Translations under genes and position numbers: made by a program | The notes under the pieces: generated by a model | The model's input: the letters and a program-made list of their open reading frames with translations, nothing else | Told to the model about the DNA's origin: nothing | Databases searched by the model: none | Origin: Coemansia sp. RSA 1804 | Lineage: Eukaryota > Kickxellomycota > Kickxellomycetes > Kickxellales > Kickxellaceae | Assembly: GCA_027578815.1 (NCBI GenBank) | Contig: JANBTH010000892.1 | Location: 1-10,012 of the forward strand | Reading direction: 5' to 3' | Length of the DNA: 10,012 bases | In this document: positions 8,101-10,012 of the stretch, in pieces | How positions within the stretch are numbered: position 1 is the first letter of the stretch | Layout: each line of letters starts with the position of its first letter

Positions 8101-9274
8101 ACCACCCAACCCACCGCCCATGCTCAAGCGCCACATGGACAATCTGGCTGCAAAGGAGAAGGAGCGCGAGAAGGAGCTGGCCGAGGAGCGGCGCCGCATC
8201 GTCGCTGCTGGTGGCTCTGTGTCTGAGGTCGTGGTTGCCGAGGACAAGAAGCGGGCCGATGCAGCAAAGAAGGCCGAGCAGCTTGCGCTGGAGACCGAGA
8301 CGCAGCGTCGCAACGCGAACCCGCAGGCCGAGGTGCTGCACTCCAAGATGACCGAGTGGATGATGCAGATGGATGCCATGGAGGACGATGTCCCTGTGCT
8401 CAAGTTTGGCGATGCGTCGGTTGCGGCGCCATTTACGTCCAAGCTTGGGAGCATCAACGCCATCTGCAACATCATCCGCCAGGGCCGCAGTACGCTGGTG
8501 GCCACCACGCAGATGTACAAGATCCTTGGTCTGACGTGTCTGATCTACGCCTACAGCCTGAGCGTTCTGCATCTCGAGGGCATCAAGTCTGGCGACTGGC
8601 AGGCCACCATCTCGGGCGCCCTGATCTCCGTGTGCTTCCTGTGCATATCCAAGGCAACGCCGCTGGAGCGCCTGTCCAAGGAGCGCCCGCAGCCGCACAT
8701 CCTCACGCTGTACATGCTGCTCACCGTGCTTGGCCAGTTTGCCATCCACGTTGCCGCAATGGTGTTTGTGACCCGCGAGGTGCGCAAGCATGAGTCGCCC
8801 ACCGAGTTTGAGTTTGATTCCACTTTTGAGCCCACCCTGCTGAACACCGCCATGTATCTTGTCCAGCTCATGCAGCAGGTATCGACCTTTGCTGTCAACT
8901 ACCAGGGCCATCCGTTCCGTGAGGCCCTCAAGGACAACCGCTTCATGTATCGCGGCCTCGTTGGCGTCAGTGCCATTGCCATCATCTGCGTCACCGAGAC
9001 CATCCCTGAGCTCAACGAGTTCCTTCAGCTTGTCCCGCTGCCCGGCTCGTTCCGCGACCTCCTGTGTCTGGCAATGGCTCTTGACTTTGCCCTTGCTTAT
9101 CTTGTGGAGAAGGGATGCAGCGCTCTCCTTGCTGACTACTCTGCAAAGCCTATTGCCCACAGCAACGCCATTGAAAAGACCATTCAGATGCCAAACTACG
9201 AGAAGCGCGCTGTCGAACTCGCAGATACCGAAAAGCAGGGAGAGAAAAAGGTGAAGAAGAATAAGAACAAGTAG
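5191..9274 (+). CDS. SPF1: P5A-type ATPase, ER transmembrane helix dislocase, join(5191..5195, 5359..9274)
   Basis: This 1306-aa protein is a full-length P5A ATPase (yeast Spf1, human ATP13A1), an ER membrane pump that removes mistargeted or misoriented transmembrane helices. It has the family's 12 hydrophobic segments: two N-terminal (about 32-47, 61-79), M1-M4 (205-225, 226-243, 405-424, 437-454) and six C-terminal (1055-1074, 1084-1101, 1116-1140, 1161-1183, 1201-1220, 1233-1253). Motifs are the actuator SGES (315-318), PPELP in M4 (451-455), the phosphorylated aspartate in DKTGT (Asp494), KGAPE (637-641), TGD (733-735) and GDGTND (861-866). A charged arm (about 900-1010) follows the P domain, then KFGDASVAAPFTSKLGSI, very characteristic of P5A. 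The start is ATGGC at 5191-5195, spliced to 5359, because the main frame has a stop at 5351 and no usable ATG. The product begins MASPSQLLVQGK. The C terminus ends in Lys-rich KNKNK. It is somewhat longer than the roughly 1200 aa of relatives, and all catalytic residues are intact. Confidence 0.95.
5196..5358 (+). other. Spliceosomal intron (163 nt) after a 5-nt first coding exon
   Basis: The donor GTAAGT (5196-5201) follows ATGGC. A perfect TACTAAC branch site lies at 5313-5319, 40 nt before the acceptor ATGTAG ending at 5358. Joining here gives codon GC|A and enters the ATPase frame. The alternative AGs at 5349-5350, 5370-5371 and 5377-5378 each lead to a stop codon (immediately, or within about 40 codons), so only 5358 is consistent with the gene. 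Confidence 0.88.
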
Positions 9275-9420
9275 AAGTAGAACTGGCTTTTTGCGTTTGT
9301 TTCCCGTCTGTGCTAGATCCATTGCCCAGTTCCTTCCTGTTGGTTGTCTACTTGAAATGCATGTTTTTCTTTGAGATGAGGTGGAGAGAAGAGATAAAGT
9401 GATAATACATGTTTGCTAAG
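9275..9420. other. Convergent intergenic spacer between P5A ATPase and PHD-finger gene
   Basis: Only 146 bp separate the two opposing stop codons, so the 3' UTRs probably overlap or abut. The stretch is T-rich on the plus strand at 9282-9303 and 9360-9374. A GATAAA variant poly(A) signal at 9391-9396 could serve the ATPase transcript. Nothing else is recognisable. Confidence 0.5.
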
Positions 9421-10012
9421 CTAGTCAGTGCGCTGTCGTTTGGCGCTGTCGTTGCCTTTGTTGGCCCGTGTGCAGCTGCTACAGTACCACTGGTCCAGCG
9501 TAAGCTCGCTTTCCTTGACAATCGGAACATGGCACATTTGGTGCACGCCCTGCTCGCAGCCGTCGCATATGATGATCTGGTTGTAGCTCCAGGACTCTGG
9601 GTCATCGCACAATCGGCAGAATATTTCGTCATCTGGATCAGCCACCACAGTGTTTAAACCCTCAGCGCCCACTCTTTCGTCGCTGCCATCTCGACTGACT
9701 CCAATGCCTGCGCTGTCTGTGCCGAGTCCAGAACTGCCCTTGCATTCCGCATCGTCATTGCAGCAAACCCACATGCTCTCGACAACCGTGCCTTTGATGT
9801 CCTGCGCACGCACGGGTCGGCAAATGCCTGCCTTGTCAACCACCGAGTAGTGGCCTGGGCCCTGGGTCTTGCCAAACCGACGAACAACAGCAGTCGCCCC
9901 GTGCACAGTGCTGTCAGATCTGCCTGTGTCGGCAGCAGAATCAGCAACTACAAATGCACGCAACACAAACCGTTCTGTCCGCTCTGCACGGCGCCGTTGG
10001 CCTTGGACAAGC
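9421..10012 (-). CDS. PHD-finger protein, C-terminal part (5' end beyond the right edge)
   Basis: The minus-strand frame is open from the right edge (first full codon at 10011) to TAG at 9423-9421, giving 196 residues with no initiating ATG at a plausible place, so the gene starts outside the window. Numbering from the first full codon, residues 132-180 form a complete C4HC3 PHD zinc finger: Cys132, Cys135, Cys149, Cys152, His157, Cys160, Cys177, Cys180, with the usual Trp175 two residues before the last Cys pair. Core segments are FCRLCDD, IIICDGCEQGVHQMC and WYCSSC. PHD fingers of this type read histone H3 tails, so a chromatin role in the nucleus is likely. The region before the finger (about residues 1-125) contains GHYSVVDKAGICRPVRAQDI and WVCC but no domain I can name. 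A short basic tail ends RQRTD. The family member cannot be specified without the N-terminal part. Confidence 0.88.
   Translation of the reverse strand, partial: LVQGQRRRAERTERFVLRAFVVADSAADTGRSDSTVHGATAVVRRFGKTQGPGHYSVVDKAGICRPVRAQDIKGTVVESMWVCCNDDAECKGSSGLGTDSAGIGVSRDGSDERVGAEGLNTVVADPDDEIFCRLCDDPESWSYNQIIICDGCEQGVHQMCHVPIVKESELTLDQWYCSSCTRANKGNDSAKRQRTD

Noticed and set aside
7382..9322. 646-codon open frame on the minus strand
   Set aside because: It lies antisense to the P5A ATPase, whose product has all family motifs. The antisense product is His/Leu/Arg-rich with no recognisable domain, and arises from GC-biased codons in the real gene.
9409..9657. 82-codon plus-strand frame starting with ATG
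   Set aside because: It is antisense to the PHD-finger coding region, whose eight metal ligands are all present.

Overview
This window is nuclear DNA of a eukaryote, most likely a fungus. The protein-coding genes are separate and GC-rich, and the spacers are AT- and pyrimidine-rich. Two short spliceosomal introns (150 and 163 nt) start with GTAAGT, end in TAG and carry TACTAA-type branch sites. The gene contents are typical fungal housekeeping functions. The compact layout and short introns would fit an early-diverging lineage such as Kickxellomycotina, but that placement is a guess. There are no bacterial operons, phage genes, CRISPR arrays, transposons, tRNA or rRNA genes that I can see.

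Layout, left to right. (1) At 1-1446 (+) is the 3' part of a gene for a long, disordered, acidic-then-basic nuclear protein, possibly a Bud21/Utp16-like U3 snoRNA-associated factor. (2) At 1983-3026 (+) is an Elongin-A-like protein with an exact BC-box and an unusual Tyr-Ser-Pro repeat tract resembling the RNA polymerase II CTD. (3) At 4196-3282 (-) is phosphomannomutase (SEC53/PMM family), 254 aa after removal of one intron. (4) At 5191-9274 (+) is a full-length P5A-type ATPase (SPF1/ATP13A1 family) of 1306 aa, whose first coding exon is only 5 nt long. (5) At 10012-9421 (-) is the 3' part of a PHD-finger protein whose 5' end lies beyond the window.

Genes 2 and 3 are convergent (255 bp apart), genes 3 and 4 are divergent across a 994-bp spacer, and genes 4 and 5 are convergent (146 bp apart). 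The divergent pair joins two functions that both serve the early secretory pathway. Phosphomannomutase makes mannose-1-phosphate for GDP-mannose, which feeds N-glycosylation, O-mannosylation and GPI synthesis. The P5A ATPase maintains ER membrane protein topology. The outer genes concern nuclear functions (ribosome biogenesis, transcription-coupled ubiquitylation, chromatin reading).

I found no convincing wholly new system. The items most worth a second look are the CTD-like tract in the Elongin-A-like protein, the 5-nt first exon of the ATPase gene, a 16-bp perfect palindrome between convergent genes, and the PMM/P5A divergent pairing.
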